DNA of 64,000 nt, taken from assembly GCF_026262505.1 (NCBI RefSeq), contig NC_067207.1, positions 28,178,082 to 28,242,081 of the forward strand, read 5' to 3'. Of this stretch, positions 8,461 to 17,691 are shown piece after piece. Numbering within the stretch: position 1 is the stretch's first letter; the number at the start of each line of letters is the position of its first letter. The position numbers and the translations under genes were made by a program. The notes below the pieces were generated by a model. That model ran no database searches. It was not told the origin of the DNA and saw only the letters and a program-made list of their open reading frames with translations. Origin of the DNA: Trichomonas vaginalis G3 (lineage: Eukaryota > Parabasalia > Trichomonadida > Trichomonadidae).

Positions 8461-10453
8461 GCTTAAAAACAGCCCATCTTTTCACCGACCATTCCCATTT
8501 CAATGAGTTTGTTGTACCCTTCTTCGTTCGTCATGAGTGCGTCAATGTTCTCATAGTAAACCACAACTTTGGATTTGACTTCGGAGAAGAATTTGTTGTA
8601 GTTGTCAAGGACTGCCTTTGCGAACTGAGGTAAGACCAATGTTCGACAATAGGTTTTAATGTGGTTACTAAGCCACTTTGACCTTGAGTGAATTCGTACT
8701 TCAAAACAAAAGGAGAAAACCTTTCAACAAAGTTGTCGACCTTCTCATAATGTTTACTCTTCATCTCTTGAGGTTTCTTAATGGAATATCCCCATGTCGA
8801 ATTCATAAGCAATTTGAGTGTCATTGCAAGTTTGGGGTTTGAAGCTTTCCTAATATCATACAGTTGTTGTATGACTTTTCCAACTGTATAGTTCCTTCCC
8901 GGGAACTCACCATCTTCGTTTGGAATTCCAGTCGAATATATTGGACAAACCTCATGTATGCAGCGTTAAGGTCGACATAGTATATCTTTTCATCTGAGTC
9001 GAACTTGTCGCAACCAATTGGTCCAGTTTGTGGAAATTCAAGTGAGTCTCTTATCTTCTGAGAAACTTCTCCTGTTATCTCATAAACATCGTCGAAGCAA
9101 CCTGTTTCATATAAAACCTTCTGACCTAACTCAGATGCTCTCCAATACAATTTGACGTCAATTGGATGTCTCAATGGAAGTTTGTTTATAGCATCTTGAA
9201 GTTCTTGCAACCTCATTGGAAATTCTTCTGGTTCAGGTTGGTATCCGAACAATCCAACTCCTTGTGAATTGTGTACTTCTTTTGTACTAGAACTTTGTCT
9301 GGAACAACTTTTGGTCTTGCTAACAGTGAAAAGTTTGTTTCGTCTTTTGGTACAAAAGTTTCTGTCAGCTTTGTCATCTGGAATTGGTTCCAACAAACCT
9401 TTCTCGAAAAGAATGTTTACAGCTCTGACAATGTTGCACTTGCCTTTTCCGAACAATGGGTTTGTAAGACTTTCGTTCAACATGAAGTTGTGGACAATTG
9501 CAATCTTCAACCATGGTAAATTGAACTCAACAACATAGTCGTCATGTGAAGAACCTTTAGCTGTAGGTATGTTGACTCGGATATTGACATTTCCAACGGT
9601 GCAATTTTTTGCCAATTGACCTCTGAGAATGTACCTTGTCTTCACACATGACTCAAGATACTTCATCTTCTCATCTGTAACAAGACCAGAGTTCCTGAGA
9701 CATGTAAGAATGCAAGGTTCATTGACAATTGTTTCAATTGAATTGTAAATTCCATACCTTGTCAAGTCAATGTCAGACTTATTTATGAACGGGAAGTATC
9801 CAGCATGTTGTCTGACTGCTTGAGGGTTAGGTTGGTACCATTCGAAACTTGACACTTGCAATTCCTTCAATTGCATTCAAAATGTCTGAGTCGGAGTCAA
9901 CCATTTGTTCTCTCTTTGTAGTCTTGAAAGCGTCAAGAAGTTTTGCAGCTGTTTCATTGCCATTTGCATAGTAAATGTGACCATCCAAATCTGTTATGGT
10001 CAATCTGAGATTGTGTCCTTTCTTATTTCCGTCTTGAATTGCAGCAAGTACTCCCATGAAGCCTTCTTTGTTCTTTCCTTCGTCAAAGTTTACTGTAAAG
10101 GTTCGACCAGATGTAATTTGACTTCTAACTTCACGGTACTTCTCATATGCATATCTTGTTCTTTCCATGGGAGCATGACCATCCTCTGCACTACCTTTTT
10201 TCCTTCTCAAAGGATGCAATTGTTCGTCATGTTTCCAGTAGAATCTGGCAAAGCCGTCGTGTCCTTCAACTTGAGGTTCACTAACATCGAAAGGCATGTC
10301 CATAAGACGTTCTTCTTCTAACCTCTCTAGTCTGTTTGGATAATTGGCACGTGCTGTTTCCAAATCCATTTCGTAGGTCAGACCAGCCAGTTTGTCATAG
10401 ACTTTTATGGGTCTTCCCTTCCTATATAAACTTCTTCGAAACTCTCCAACCAT
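8461..10453 (-). pseudogene. Protein-primed DNA polymerase B locus (broken)
   Basis: Polinton family-B polymerase, which would replicate the element from a terminal protein. Palm motifs are visible in separate frames: YVDLNAAYM (motif A-like) and LLMNSTWGYS (motif B-like). The locus is broken, with about three breaks, and it is shorter than usual for the family. The upstream part (9827-10453) is charged and could be the N-terminal region of the polymerase or a neighbouring gene. Confidence 0.72.
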
Positions 10454-10546
10454 ATCTTTGTAACTCTGCTTTTATTCTAGCAGATTTTCTATCCATTCTA
10501 TATGGGGGCATTTTTATAAAAATAAAAAAATATTTTTTTCTTTACT

Positions 10547-10786
10547 TTACATAACGCCTGCTGCCATAAGTCTTTGACGCCAACCCATACCAGCTAATGA
10601 AGGTTGACTTGGTTTAGTTTCCAAACTAAACTTTGGTTTTGGTTTATCTTCAGTTTTTGGTTTTTCTTCTTCTATCGGTTTTTCGTCACTTTTCGGTTTC
10701 TCTGACTTTACCTCACCTGCAGGAACAGTTGTGTCGTCAACATCTTCATAAATATCATATGCCATTTGTTTTTGTTTTCCTTTCAA
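10547..10786 (-). CDS. Small Lys/Glu/Pro-rich protein
   Basis: Up to 79 residues. The start may be the second Met at 10765 (MAYDIYEDVDD). The middle is low-complexity KPKSDEKPIEEEKPKTEDK type, and the end is a short conserved-looking segment (AGMGWRQRLMAAGVM). No family is recognised. It lies between the polymerase locus and small structural genes, so a virion or core-associated basic/acidic protein is possible. Confidence 0.4.
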   Translation of the reverse strand: MKGKQKQMAYDIYEDVDDTTVPAGEVKSEKPKSDEKPIEEEKPKTEDKPKPKFSLETKPSQPSLAGMGWRQRLMAAGVM

Positions 10787-11129
10787 CTTTTTGTGTTTGT
10801 TGTAAAGTTTAGAATATTTCGACTCTAAGTCAATGAGATGTTCTATAATGAACTATTGGTCAGTGAAGTAAACTTTTCCATCTGTTGTCTCGAAAGCTCC
10901 TTCAGACTTCAATATTTTATTTGTGAGAGTCTTTTCTTTTTTGAGATACTTGCCGTTCCATTTTTATGAAAAGTGACTTTGTAGTTAGGGTTTGTATTTC
11001 CAGACCTGGCACTTTCTATTATTGAATTTTTCTCTTCATCTGTAAGTTCTTTGACAGGTTTTGACAATGGTTCTGAACTTTTGTTTGTGGTGTCAAATCT
11101 ACCGTTTCAACTTCTTCGGTCATTTCATC
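10787..11129. other. No intact gene; decayed coding-like DNA of E1
   Basis: Minus-strand reading gives short protein-like segments starting with MTEEVETVDL near 11,122, in several frames. It looks like a broken small gene. The leader before it repeats the leader of the 11130-11294 gene. Confidence 0.4.
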
Positions 11130-11294
11130 TCAGTAAAAAAATTTAGTTTGTTTGTTTTCAACTGGTTGTTTAGGTTTTTTAAGTCGGTCTAAAACTTCCT
11201 GAGGTATAGGAAGAACTTGACAAACACGTTGTGTAACTGCTGGAAGTCGACAAATCCATCTTGAACCCATTTGTCTCAATGCTGTATTGTTCAT
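11130..11294 (-). CDS. 54-residue protein, unknown
   Basis: The frame ATG...TGA reads 54 residues, beginning MNNTALRQMGSRWICRL and ending KQTKFFY, rich in Pro and Lys near the end. Its start is preceded by TTTTTACTGAGATGAA, and the same 16 bases overlap its own stop and precede the next ATG downstream. Stop and leader are therefore shared, which fits a tightly packed gene row. The function is unknown. Confidence 0.45.
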   Translation of the reverse strand: MNNTALRQMGSRWICRLPAVTQRVCQVLPIPQEVLDRLKKPKQPVENKQTKFFY

Positions 11295-11307
11295 TTCATC
11301 TCAGTAA

Positions 11308-11715
11308 AAACTTTACATTCCCCACGTTTGAGGTGGTTGCGGTTGGTTATTGTTTACCCACTGTTGTGCATGGTTATATCCTCTGTTAAAGAATCTTTCA
11401 CCTTGGTCCATATAGTGTCCTGCTTGGTTATAGTAGTCATTTGCTTTGTTATAATAGTTTCCTGCTTGTCTTCCTACATTGTCCATCCATCCTTGAACTT
11501 TTCCTCTTGTTTCAGGATTTGGAATAAGATTTGTTGCATCTCGTGCTACATCCCAACCTTTCTGTACAGTTTGTATAAATAGGTTGTGCTTTCTCTTTAA
11601 GTATACCTAATGTACTCAAAATCTTTCTTCCAACTCCAAATACACCTCTGGCTATTGTTCCCACTGCGGGCAAAAATCTGGATGCAACTCCTGCTAATGC
11701 GCCAAATAAACCCAT
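11308..11715 (-). pseudogene. pVI-like small capsid protein locus (broken)
   Basis: The N-terminus (MGLFGALAGVASRFLPAVG) is a Gly-rich amphipathic stretch like membrane-active adenovirus pVI-type proteins. The rest of the locus is rich in Asn, Tyr and Gln. It occupies more than one frame, with about one break. Companion small proteins in E1 (14972-15214) and E2 (56738, 57210) have similar N-termini. Confidence 0.5.
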
Positions 11716-11732
11716 TTCTTATAGGATAAAAA

Positions 11733-12692
11733 ATGACGAATCCAAACAAGGACCCCTATGTTTCTAAAGCGACAAAGAAAGCACTCATGGTAAAAATCTT
11801 TAGTTCAACACCAAATGCTTGGTTTATGGATATCTTGGAAAACATTCCGAGGTATAGAGAAGATGGACCACCATACTGGCTAATATTTGTCGGTCAAAAC
11901 ACAAGATACTGTGAAGCCATACCATTACAGTCCAAAAATATTTTAGATATCTTAGCAGCTTTGACAATATTCGTTGACAAATACCATCCAACAAAACTGA
12001 CATCTGACTGTGAAAGTTCTTTCAAATCAGATGATGTAAAAAACTATCTGCGTTCAAAAAATGTAAACCAATATTTCATTGTCGACCAAAACCATTCTGC
12101 TCTTGGTGTCATTGACGGTTGTATAAAAATGTTAAGAGACTTAAACCAACCACAAGGTGGTGAAGCAAATGAAATGTCATATGACGACAAATATAGACAC
12201 TTCTCCATGGCAAAGATGAGACAAGTTTTAAATATTTACAATAGCCGTAAACAAAAAGGTTTGGGAAACCACTCCCCCGAAGAAATGAAAAACAACCCTG
12301 ACTTAGAGAAAGACTATATATTTAATAATTTAGTCAAAAGAGACAAACAAGAAAGAATGCCGGGCTTCAAACTTAAGAAAGGTGACAAAGTAAAAATAGA
12401 AATACCTAAACGCGACCCATATGAAAATACTATTGACTATGACAACAATGGGAACCCGACAGGTACTCACATTCGTGTTCGTAAAAATAGAAGAAAGTAT
12501 ACAAGAGAATATTATGAAGTTTTAGGCAAACATGGCAAAATGTACACACTGCAAGCAGAAGATAAAACTACTATTGTCAGACCTCGTTTCAAACTTGTCA
12601 AAGTTCAAGGTGGTATACTTTCAAAGACAGTTCCTAACAAATATAAGACAACTCCTGACGAATATGCTAAAGAAGTTGAAAATGACGACTAA
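11733..12692 (+). CDS. Polinton retroviral-type (rve) integrase
   Basis: The integrase inserts the element into host DNA. The catalytic core shows the acidic triad pattern: WFMDILENIP near residue 33, KLTSDCESSF near residue 91, and the HSALGVIDGCIKMLRD helix about 35 residues later. It is followed by the Asn/Lys-rich HSPEEMKNNPD segment and a C-terminal SH3-like DNA-binding part (FKLKKGDKVKIEIPK). Its 319 residues match Polinton c-integrases of protists. The stop overlaps by four bases the end of the convergent fibre gene. Confidence 0.85.
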   Translation: MTNPNKDPYVSKATKKALMVKIFSSTPNAWFMDILENIPRYREDGPPYWLIFVGQNTRYCEAIPLQSKNILDILAALTIFVDKYHPTKLTSDCESSFKSDDVKNYLRSKNVNQYFIVDQNHSALGVIDGCIKMLRDLNQPQGGEANEMSYDDKYRHFSMAKMRQVLNIYNSRKQKGLGNHSPEEMKNNPDLEKDYIFNNLVKRDKQERMPGFKLKKGDKVKIEIPKRDPYENTIDYDNNGNPTGTHIRVRKNRRKYTREYYEVLGKHGKMYTLQAEDKTTIVRPRFKLVKVQGGILSKTVPNKYKTTPDEYAKEVENDD

Positions 12693-14098
12693 GCATTTCT
12701 ATACCATGCGTAAACTGTCATGTAAGGTGGCATGTAGTCTTTACTTTGTCCCGTTGTTTGCGTATATCCTGAAACGCGATGTGTATGGTTTCCATCTCCC
12801 TGAGTGTTACCCCAGAAACAATTTATAGCAAACTGAACGTCGTCTTTAACATCATATCCTTTACCTTTTTTCATTGCTGACCAATCCCAAAAATTATGCT
12901 TATGCCAACCTGCTTGAGATGTACTTAAATCTATGTAGTGACTATGTGCAGGTAAATTTTCACCTGAAATCGTTTTACTTCCCCCTGTTTCCTTTGAAGA
13001 GTTTGCACAATACAAAAACCTGTCGACTATTTGAGTCCAAGTTCCAAAACCAAGTACTACTTCTGGTCTGGTAGAGTTCATTGACGTATAAATAGAGCCT
13101 ATAGGATATAATGTTTGAAGTATTTCTGTCTTTAATGTTTGAAGCTCTGTTTTGTCTGCTTTCTTGTCATATAAATCTTGAGCAGTGAATTTAATATTAT
13201 GTTCATCCTTCATGACATAAACATCTTTACATCTAATGTTTCTCATCGTCGTTATGTTGTCATCCGATGTTAAACCTTGTGGAAAGTTAGGAGGTTTACA
13301 ATATATTGCATCCCCACCAGTTTCTTCAACCGTTCCTTCAATACTTTCTATAGCAACAGTTGTAAAACTTGTATGTGTATGGTTCTTGTCTGCTTTCTTC
13401 TCTAACTCATCGTTAACATAAGTTTTATCTGCTTTAAGGTCTAAACATCCTGAAACCCATCCTGTATCGGCTTTAACTTTAAAAGTCTTCGATGTCCATT
13501 CATGGTACCAGTCAACCCTTTCTTTCATTTCTTTATCTTTTTCATCCACATATTCCTTATCCGCCTTCTTCACTAACACACTAGCCACATATTCCTTATC
13601 CGCTTTCTTTTCAAGGCTAACGTTTAAGTCTGTTATTTCAGATATAGAATGTGTATGAGTCTTTTTAGAATATTCGTTTTCAGCTCTCGTCACTTCACTT
13701 GACATTTTATTGTCAACATATGTTTTGTCTGCTAGTTCAGGATGAGTATGTTCTTTTGTTGCATAAGCATTGTTAGCTCTTTCTTCTTCTTTTGCTATTG
13801 CATCGTCTACATATTCTTTGTCAGCTTTGTTGTCAACATCTGCTTTCAAAAGAAGTTCATTTATAGGTTTCTCGTTTAAAGTTCCTTTTGTTGGATTTAT
13901 ACAGACAGTATGGTTCTTATTGTCTTGAAACAGAAACTCATCTGTCATTGGGTTTAATGTCAGTTTTAAGTTCCCTTCTTTCAATGACTCAGATATCTTA
14001 GAATAGTTTGAAAAGTTTGTTGTGTTCTTATTTAGAGCTTGCATAATGAGTTGTCGGTTGTGTTGTATTTCTCTTATGGAAGCAATATCTTTCGACAT
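12689..14098 (-). CDS. Fibre protein with phage tail-collar tip (E1)
   Basis: A 469-residue protein. The N-terminus (to about 75) is unique and likely anchors it to the virion. The shaft, about 80-320, is built of ADKEYVD / ADKTYVN-type repeats of roughly 20-25 residues. The C-terminus is a tail-collar-like domain: LYPIGSIYTSMNS near 325, GFGTWTQIVDRF, LPAHSH, then DYMPPYMTVYAWYR at the end. In phages such proteins make receptor-binding fibres. The shaft and tip match the E2 fibre at 62648-63922, including WVSGCLDLKADKTYVNDEL in both. The leader is TTTTTATTCTAGATA-like (as its complement). Confidence 0.82.
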   Translation of the reverse strand: MSKDIASIREIQHNRQLIMQALNKNTTNFSNYSKISESLKEGNLKLTLNPMTDEFLFQDNKNHTVCINPTKGTLNEKPINELLLKADVDNKADKEYVDDAIAKEEERANNAYATKEHTHPELADKTYVDNKMSSEVTRAENEYSKKTHTHSISEITDLNVSLEKKADKEYVASVLVKKADKEYVDEKDKEMKERVDWYHEWTSKTFKVKADTGWVSGCLDLKADKTYVNDELEKKADKNHTHTSFTTVAIESIEGTVEETGGDAIYCKPPNFPQGLTSDDNITTMRNIRCKDVYVMKDEHNIKFTAQDLYDKKADKTELQTLKTEILQTLYPIGSIYTSMNSTRPEVVLGFGTWTQIVDRFLYCANSSKETGGSKTISGENLPAHSHYIDLSTSQAGWHKHNFWDWSAMKKGKGYDVKDDVQFAINCFWGNTQGDGNHTHRVSGYTQTTGQSKDYMPPYMTVYAWYRNA

Positions 14099-14116
14099 TT
14101 TTATTCTAGATAAAAT

Positions 14117-14967
14117 ATGCTTTCAATAGAAAAAGAAAATTCAAGAGTTGCTACAACTAAACCATTAGATGAACTTTTTACTAATGTCGGTCAAAAGTTT
14201 GAGACAGAGACCGTAAAGCATGAAGGCTATCGTTTTGACTACCCATTAAGATGGTTAAGAGACCCATCTGTCACAAAAGCTATTGGCTTTCGTAGAATGA
14301 AGTTCATTTCAGAAGCCATACATGGTTTCCCATTTACGGTCGGTTTTGAAGTTCGATACTATAACAAAGAAAAACGTATGTATGAGAAATTTGAACAGGG
14401 AAAACTTTTACAAGTTAGTTTGCTTGTAAACTTAGAAACAACTCTTCAAGCTTTTCAAGAAAAAATAAACGATATCTATATCGAATATGCAAACCAGTAT
14501 AACATTGACGAGGAGAGTACCATCTCGATATTATTTATGACAGGAAAAATGCAACTGTTAAAATCAATAGAATAGAAGACCTTGGAGAAAACGTTTATAT
14601 TTCTACAAAATATAACAACTTGGCATGGTATAGATTTATGAGGATGTTAAATCAGCCTGCAGCATATCCAGTACACCCAGACTTTTATGAAGTCGAAAAC
14701 CCTAATGGAACATATGAAAATGTTTTCGACCCAGCTGCTATTATTGTTCATGCTGCTTCATTTTCTGGCGCCCAAAACTCTTTCTTATGCTTGGCAAATG
14801 ACTTTTACGAAAAACCTACAAAGTTATACGAACCACCAAGTGGAAGTATTTCAGACTTTCAAGTATGGTTTACTACAGATGGAAGAAAAAGAATAATTCC
14901 ATTATACCATGCGTTTTACTTAGAACTTAGTTTCATATACAACTACTATCGAACGGTAAAAATATAA
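14117..14967 (+). pseudogene. Minor-capsid (penton-like) gene, E1 main copy
   Basis: The locus reads as two adjacent frames (14117-14575 and 14620-14967), so it has about one break, or is two genes. The C-terminal part has a jelly-roll-like ending, with FQVWFTTDGRKRIIPLY then HAFYLELSFIYNYY. A similar pattern (EFWFKYPDGKKI ... IMLMLEY) occurs in the E2 protein at 61413-61919, supporting a shared minor-capsid role by inference. A decayed duplicate lies at 7352-8321. It is divergent from the fibre gene, with 18 bases between the starts. Confidence 0.55.
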
Positions 14968-14971
14968 TTTT

Positions 14972-15214
14972 TTAATACGGTTGAGGTGTTGGATTTGGTT
15001 GCCAACTAGACTGTGGTGCAGGTTCAGGCTGTTGTATAACAGGAGCTTGTTCTTCTGGTTCAGGGTCTTTAGGTATAATACCAACAAACTGACCTACTCT
15101 TTTACCAATATTTTTGACTCCGTTCCAAATTCCTCTTCCTATGGTTTTTATTCCATTCCATATACCTCTTCCAACATTTCGAAAGAAGTTTCCAATACTA
15201 CTGAAGAAACCCAT
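14972..15214 (-). CDS. pVI-like amphipathic small protein (E1)
   Basis: Eighty residues. Residues 1-48 are an amphipathic Gly/Trp/Phe-rich repeat (GFFSSIGNFFRNVGRGIW, then twice IGRGIWNGVKN-like). A Pro/Gln-rich tail follows. Adenovirus protein VI, a membrane-lytic capsid cement protein, has a similar amphipathic N-terminal helix (LWSGIKNFGS type), and Polintons encode comparable small proteins. The leader TTTTTACATATAGTAAA precedes the ATG on the minus strand. Confidence 0.6.
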   Translation of the reverse strand: MGFFSSIGNFFRNVGRGIWNGIKTIGRGIWNGVKNIGKRVGQFVGIIPKDPEPEEQAPVIQQPEPAPQSSWQPNPTPQPY

Positions 15215-15232
15215 TTTACTATATGTAAAAAT

Positions 15233-15595
15233 CTAATGTCCGCCTAGTCTCTTACGTTTCCTGTTGAGTTCCATAGCATTCTTTAACTGCAGCTCATACA
15301 TTCTGTTTCTCCTCTGGTAGAAAACATATTCTGGGTCAACTCCTGTGTTCGCGTCATCTGCATAAAGTTGTTTATATCCCACTTCAGGGTTTGTATAAAA
15401 CTCTTTCCATCTCATATTTGCATACCATGGTGGCAAACCTAACGCAGCGTCATTTGACATGGCAGTTTGCATTTGTACATCTGTTGGCACTTGACCATAG
15501 TTTGCCATTGCAGTTTGTATTCTAACTTCATTTGGAATATTCTCTGGGTTTGGTTGTCCAGGTTGCTGTGCATTCGCTAAGTTCTGTGCGTCCAT
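15233..15595 (-). CDS. Small structural-type protein, unknown
   Basis: A 120-residue frame. It has a Gln/Pro/Asn-rich start (ANAQQPGQPNPENIP), two related segments (VRIQTAMANYGQ and VQMQTAMSNDAA) that look like an internal duplication, and a basic end (ELNRKRKRLGGH). No family is recognised. It sits in the row of small minus-strand genes between the pVI-like protein and the methylase. Confidence 0.5.
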   Translation of the reverse strand: MDAQNLANAQQPGQPNPENIPNEVRIQTAMANYGQVPTDVQMQTAMSNDAALGLPPWYANMRWKEFYTNPEVGYKQLYADDANTGVDPEYVFYQRRNRMYELQLKNAMELNRKRKRLGGH

Positions 15596-15618
15596 TTAAT
15601 ATTAGATAAAAATATCTC

Positions 15619-15750
15619 TTACGAGTACATATACTGAACATTTGCAGGCATTGGTTCATCTTCATATTCTCTATATCTTTCTGCCACGTCAAATAAATAA
15701 ATGACACAATGGAAAAAACCTAAAACAAGTAGTCCTATTTCAAACCACAT
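15619..15750 (-). CDS. 43-residue single-pass membrane protein
   Basis: This frame starts at 15750 inside the last codons of the methylase gene and stops at 15619. Residues 3-21 (FEIGLLVLGFFHCVIYLF) form one hydrophobic helix, followed by a charged tail (DVAERYREYEDEPMP). The 16-base overlap with the methylase suggests co-expression. It could be a small virion-membrane or capsid-vertex protein; the function is not known. Confidence 0.5.
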   Translation of the reverse strand: MWFEIGLLVLGFFHCVIYLFDVAERYREYEDEPMPANVQYMYS

Positions 15751-16553
15751 TTACTTACTAATAAAATTTCTTTGTTATGACACTTTCTCCGGTTTATAGG
15801 ACCTCTCTCATATTCTATCTTGTCATATCTAAACTCATAGTCATGTATGTCCTCTAACAATTTCATGACACTTTCCAAACCACTTTTATCGGATGTAAAG
15901 TAAAAGCATGGATGGTTATGTAAAACGTCTAAAGTTTCTAAAGAGTCTCTCAAAGTCCAGTCTACTTGGTATTGAAAATCCCATGTGTTATAGAACGGCG
16001 GGTCCACTATAAAGAAAACATTTTCCTTGTCTTTATATTTTTCATACAACTCTGTCCAATGACATCTCACAAACTCTATACCCTCAATATATTTTTCTAT
16101 GTCCTCTTTGAAAACATTTGTATAGTTAAGATATAAAACTTTTGACATAAGTGTTTCAATGTCATGAACTCTTATAGAACCACTATATAATAGTCTAGCA
16201 GATATACTATCCCAGTCTATATATTCTGCTTTTTTCAAAACCTCTCTCACAATATTTTTCTTATCTAATGGTATACGTTCCATCTTACCTATAGGTATCT
16301 TTTCTTTTAACTCTTTCAATATATTGTTTGTGTCTGGAATATGTTTGAGACGGTCCATATAGTTGTCGAAGTCATTGCATATAATCTTTGAGTCTGGGAA
16401 TATTGTATGGCACAAATGGGATATATAGAAACTTCCACCGAACAAATCTACAAATGTTAGACCATTCGGTAGTTTCTTAAGTTCTCTCAATATAATATCT
16501 TTACATTTACTCTTATTTCCAAAGAACGGTAACGGTGGTTTTGTAAAATTCAT
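15735..16553 (-). CDS. DNA adenine-N6 methyltransferase, Dam/D12 class
   Basis: The 272-residue protein transfers methyl from SAM to adenine N6. Visible motifs in order are PLPFFGNKSK (motif X) at about 7-16, FVDLFGGSFYIS (motif I, SAM site) at about 33-45, NDFD near 60, and VDPPFYNT (motif IV, catalytic DPPY-type with Phe) near 183. This order is the alpha-type arrangement of Dam. Maverick-derived adenine methylases are reported as the source of 6mA in Trichomonas. It could protect or mark the element's DNA; recognition of GATC is inferred from the family only. It is the last gene before the right end. Confidence 0.85.
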   Translation of the reverse strand: MNFTKPPLPFFGNKSKCKDIILRELKKLPNGLTFVDLFGGSFYISHLCHTIFPDSKIICNDFDNYMDRLKHIPDTNNILKELKEKIPIGKMERIPLDKKNIVREVLKKAEYIDWDSISARLLYSGSIRVHDIETLMSKVLYLNYTNVFKEDIEKYIEGIEFVRCHWTELYEKYKDKENVFFIVDPPFYNTWDFQYQVDWTLRDSLETLDVLHNHPCFYFTSDKSGLESVMKLLEDIHDYEFRYDKIEYERGPINRRKCHNKEILLVSKCGLK

Positions 16554-16860
16554 TTATATATAATAATAAAAATGTTTTTTTCCTGAAAAGTGACAGAAAA
16601 GTGACAAAACATGAAAACATATATAATTTGTGAAAAGCGACACATTATATAATGTTTTCGACCCAGAAGACTAACAATTTTCCGAATAAAAACTTCATTT
16701 ATACTAAACTTTTTATGGGCTAGAGGGCGCAACGCGCCTGGAAGGCCATCCCAAGAAAAAAAAAACTTCATTATACTAAACATCTTCAGGGCTAGAGGGC
16801 ACGAAGTGCCTGGAGGCCCCACTACCTTTTTTTTTTTTTCTTTTTTTTTCATCAGTACTT
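16554..16860. repeat. Right-end region of E1 with duplicated GC hairpins
   Basis: No gene. Two diverged copies of a segment of about 80 bp (16690-16765 and 16770-16830) each run from AAAACTTCAT(T)TATACTAAAC to GGGCTAGAGGGC, a hairpin, and a Gly/Cys-rich end. The hairpins are GGGCGC-AAC-GCGCC and GGGCAC-GAA-GTGCC: the stem differs but pairing is kept. A pyrimidine/T run (16828-16850) follows. The position fits the element's terminus, but no target duplication could be identified. Confidence 0.55.
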
Positions 16861-17070
16861 ATTCTACTAAAGATGAGGAATGACTGCAAATTATTCTATC
16901 AGCAGAGGCAGAACTGGGAAGAGACCTCCACTGATAGAGTTTCAAGAGCTCCATAGCTTCATTTCGTAGGGTTTGGAGCTATAGATCTCTTGAAAAGGCA
17001 TAAAGGAATAGTGTTGACAATCAAAAAATAAAAATGTCGTATTTTTGCTCAACTTTGTTACTCTCCCAAA
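16861..17070. repeat. Host intergenic with one long hairpin
   Basis: Bases 16938-16996 form a hairpin with an interrupted stem (TTTCAAGAG ... ATAGCT against AGCTAT ... CTCTTGAAA). It resembles members of the hairpin clusters further right. Nothing else is seen. Confidence 0.5.
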
Positions 17071-17643
17071 TCAAGCTTGTGGAATTTTAATTTCTATCTT
17101 AGGAGGGAGTTTAGCGTATTCCATTCTAATAATTTTCTGAATTCGTCGCAAGGATAAATTAAAAATGTATCCTAATTTTCCAATATTACTATCCATTGTG
17201 AAATTAACAACTGGTGGTTCTTCAAATTCAATAAATGTCGTTTCACCGTGAGTTATATTAACTTTGAAACAAATATCAAAGTTTGAAAGTAAAAATCTGC
17301 ATGGAATTATCATAGGAGCGGATGTGTAAATCATTCCCATCATTCTCATGCTCTGAGAATGATCTGATCTCGCGCCAAGCGCATTGACATTAAGATCGCA
17401 CTTAATTTCAATAATTGCATTTCCTCTATATCTAAAAATCGCGCTAATTTTTTGTTGTTTCAATGTCAGTGACGAAATTCTTGTCAATGCAACAAATGGA
17501 GGACTTGTTCCCAAATCCATTGAAACCAACCTGACTTTTGAACGAAGCATTGGGTTTGCATCGATAGGAACTTTGGAAATAGCTTCACCTATCTTCTCTT
17601 GAACAAAAGGCTTCAATGCCTCCCAATCAAACTGTAGAGACAT
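17071..17643 (-). CDS. Mdm12-like SMP-domain lipid-transfer protein
   Basis: ERMES subunits Mdm12 and Mmm1 move phospholipid between ER and mitochondrion through an SMP domain; in a trichomonad the partner organelle would be the hydrogenosome. The protein starts MSLQFDWEALKPF, matching Mdm12 N-termini. It then shows the SMP landmarks VSMDLGTSPP, FRYRGNAIIEIKCDLNVN and FLLSNFDICFKVNI, and an end like NIGKLGYIFNLSLRRIQKII. From the ATG at 17643 it is 190 residues, short for Mdm12 but covering the whole domain. The frame extends to an ATG at 17691, but the internal start fits the family better. Mmm1 is the alternative. Confidence 0.65.
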   Translation of the reverse strand: MSLQFDWEALKPFVQEKIGEAISKVPIDANPMLRSKVRLVSMDLGTSPPFVALTRISSLTLKQQKISAIFRYRGNAIIEIKCDLNVNALGARSDHSQSMRMMGMIYTSAPMIIPCRFLLSNFDICFKVNITHGETTFIEFEEPPVVNFTMDSNIGKLGYIFNLSLRRIQKIIRMEYAKLPPKIEIKIPQA

Positions 17644-17691
17644 TGAGCAAAAACAAGTTGCGCAAAAATCTGACACCCTTTTGTAAACCAT

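Larger units (their letters stand above)
1..16860. mobile_element. Polinton/Maverick element E1 (left end outside window)
   Basis: The stretch carries the standard Polinton set: protein-primed DNA polymerase B, retroviral-type integrase, FtsK/HerA-type packaging ATPase and jelly-roll capsid candidates. It adds KilA-N proteins, a fibre, pVI-like proteins and a DNA adenine methyltransferase. Genes lie on both strands, closely packed, with T-rich tracts just before many ATGs. The right boundary is put near 16,860, after the methylase and a repeated hairpin segment; terminal inverted repeats could not be proved because the left end is missing. The element is broken, with perhaps eight to ten breaks, but integrase, methylase, both KilA-N genes, ATPase and fibre read openly. 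That suggests a fairly young but decaying insertion. Confidence 0.88.

Noticed and set aside
9269-10321. Plus-strand ORFs antisense to the polymerase locus
   Set aside because: Cys/Phe-rich shadows of a coding strand that shows polymerase motifs.
16700-16870. Exact terminal inverted repeat and target duplication of E1
   Set aside because: TATACTAAAC-type words recur here and near 56,125, but the partner end of E1 is outside the window, so no ends can be assigned.
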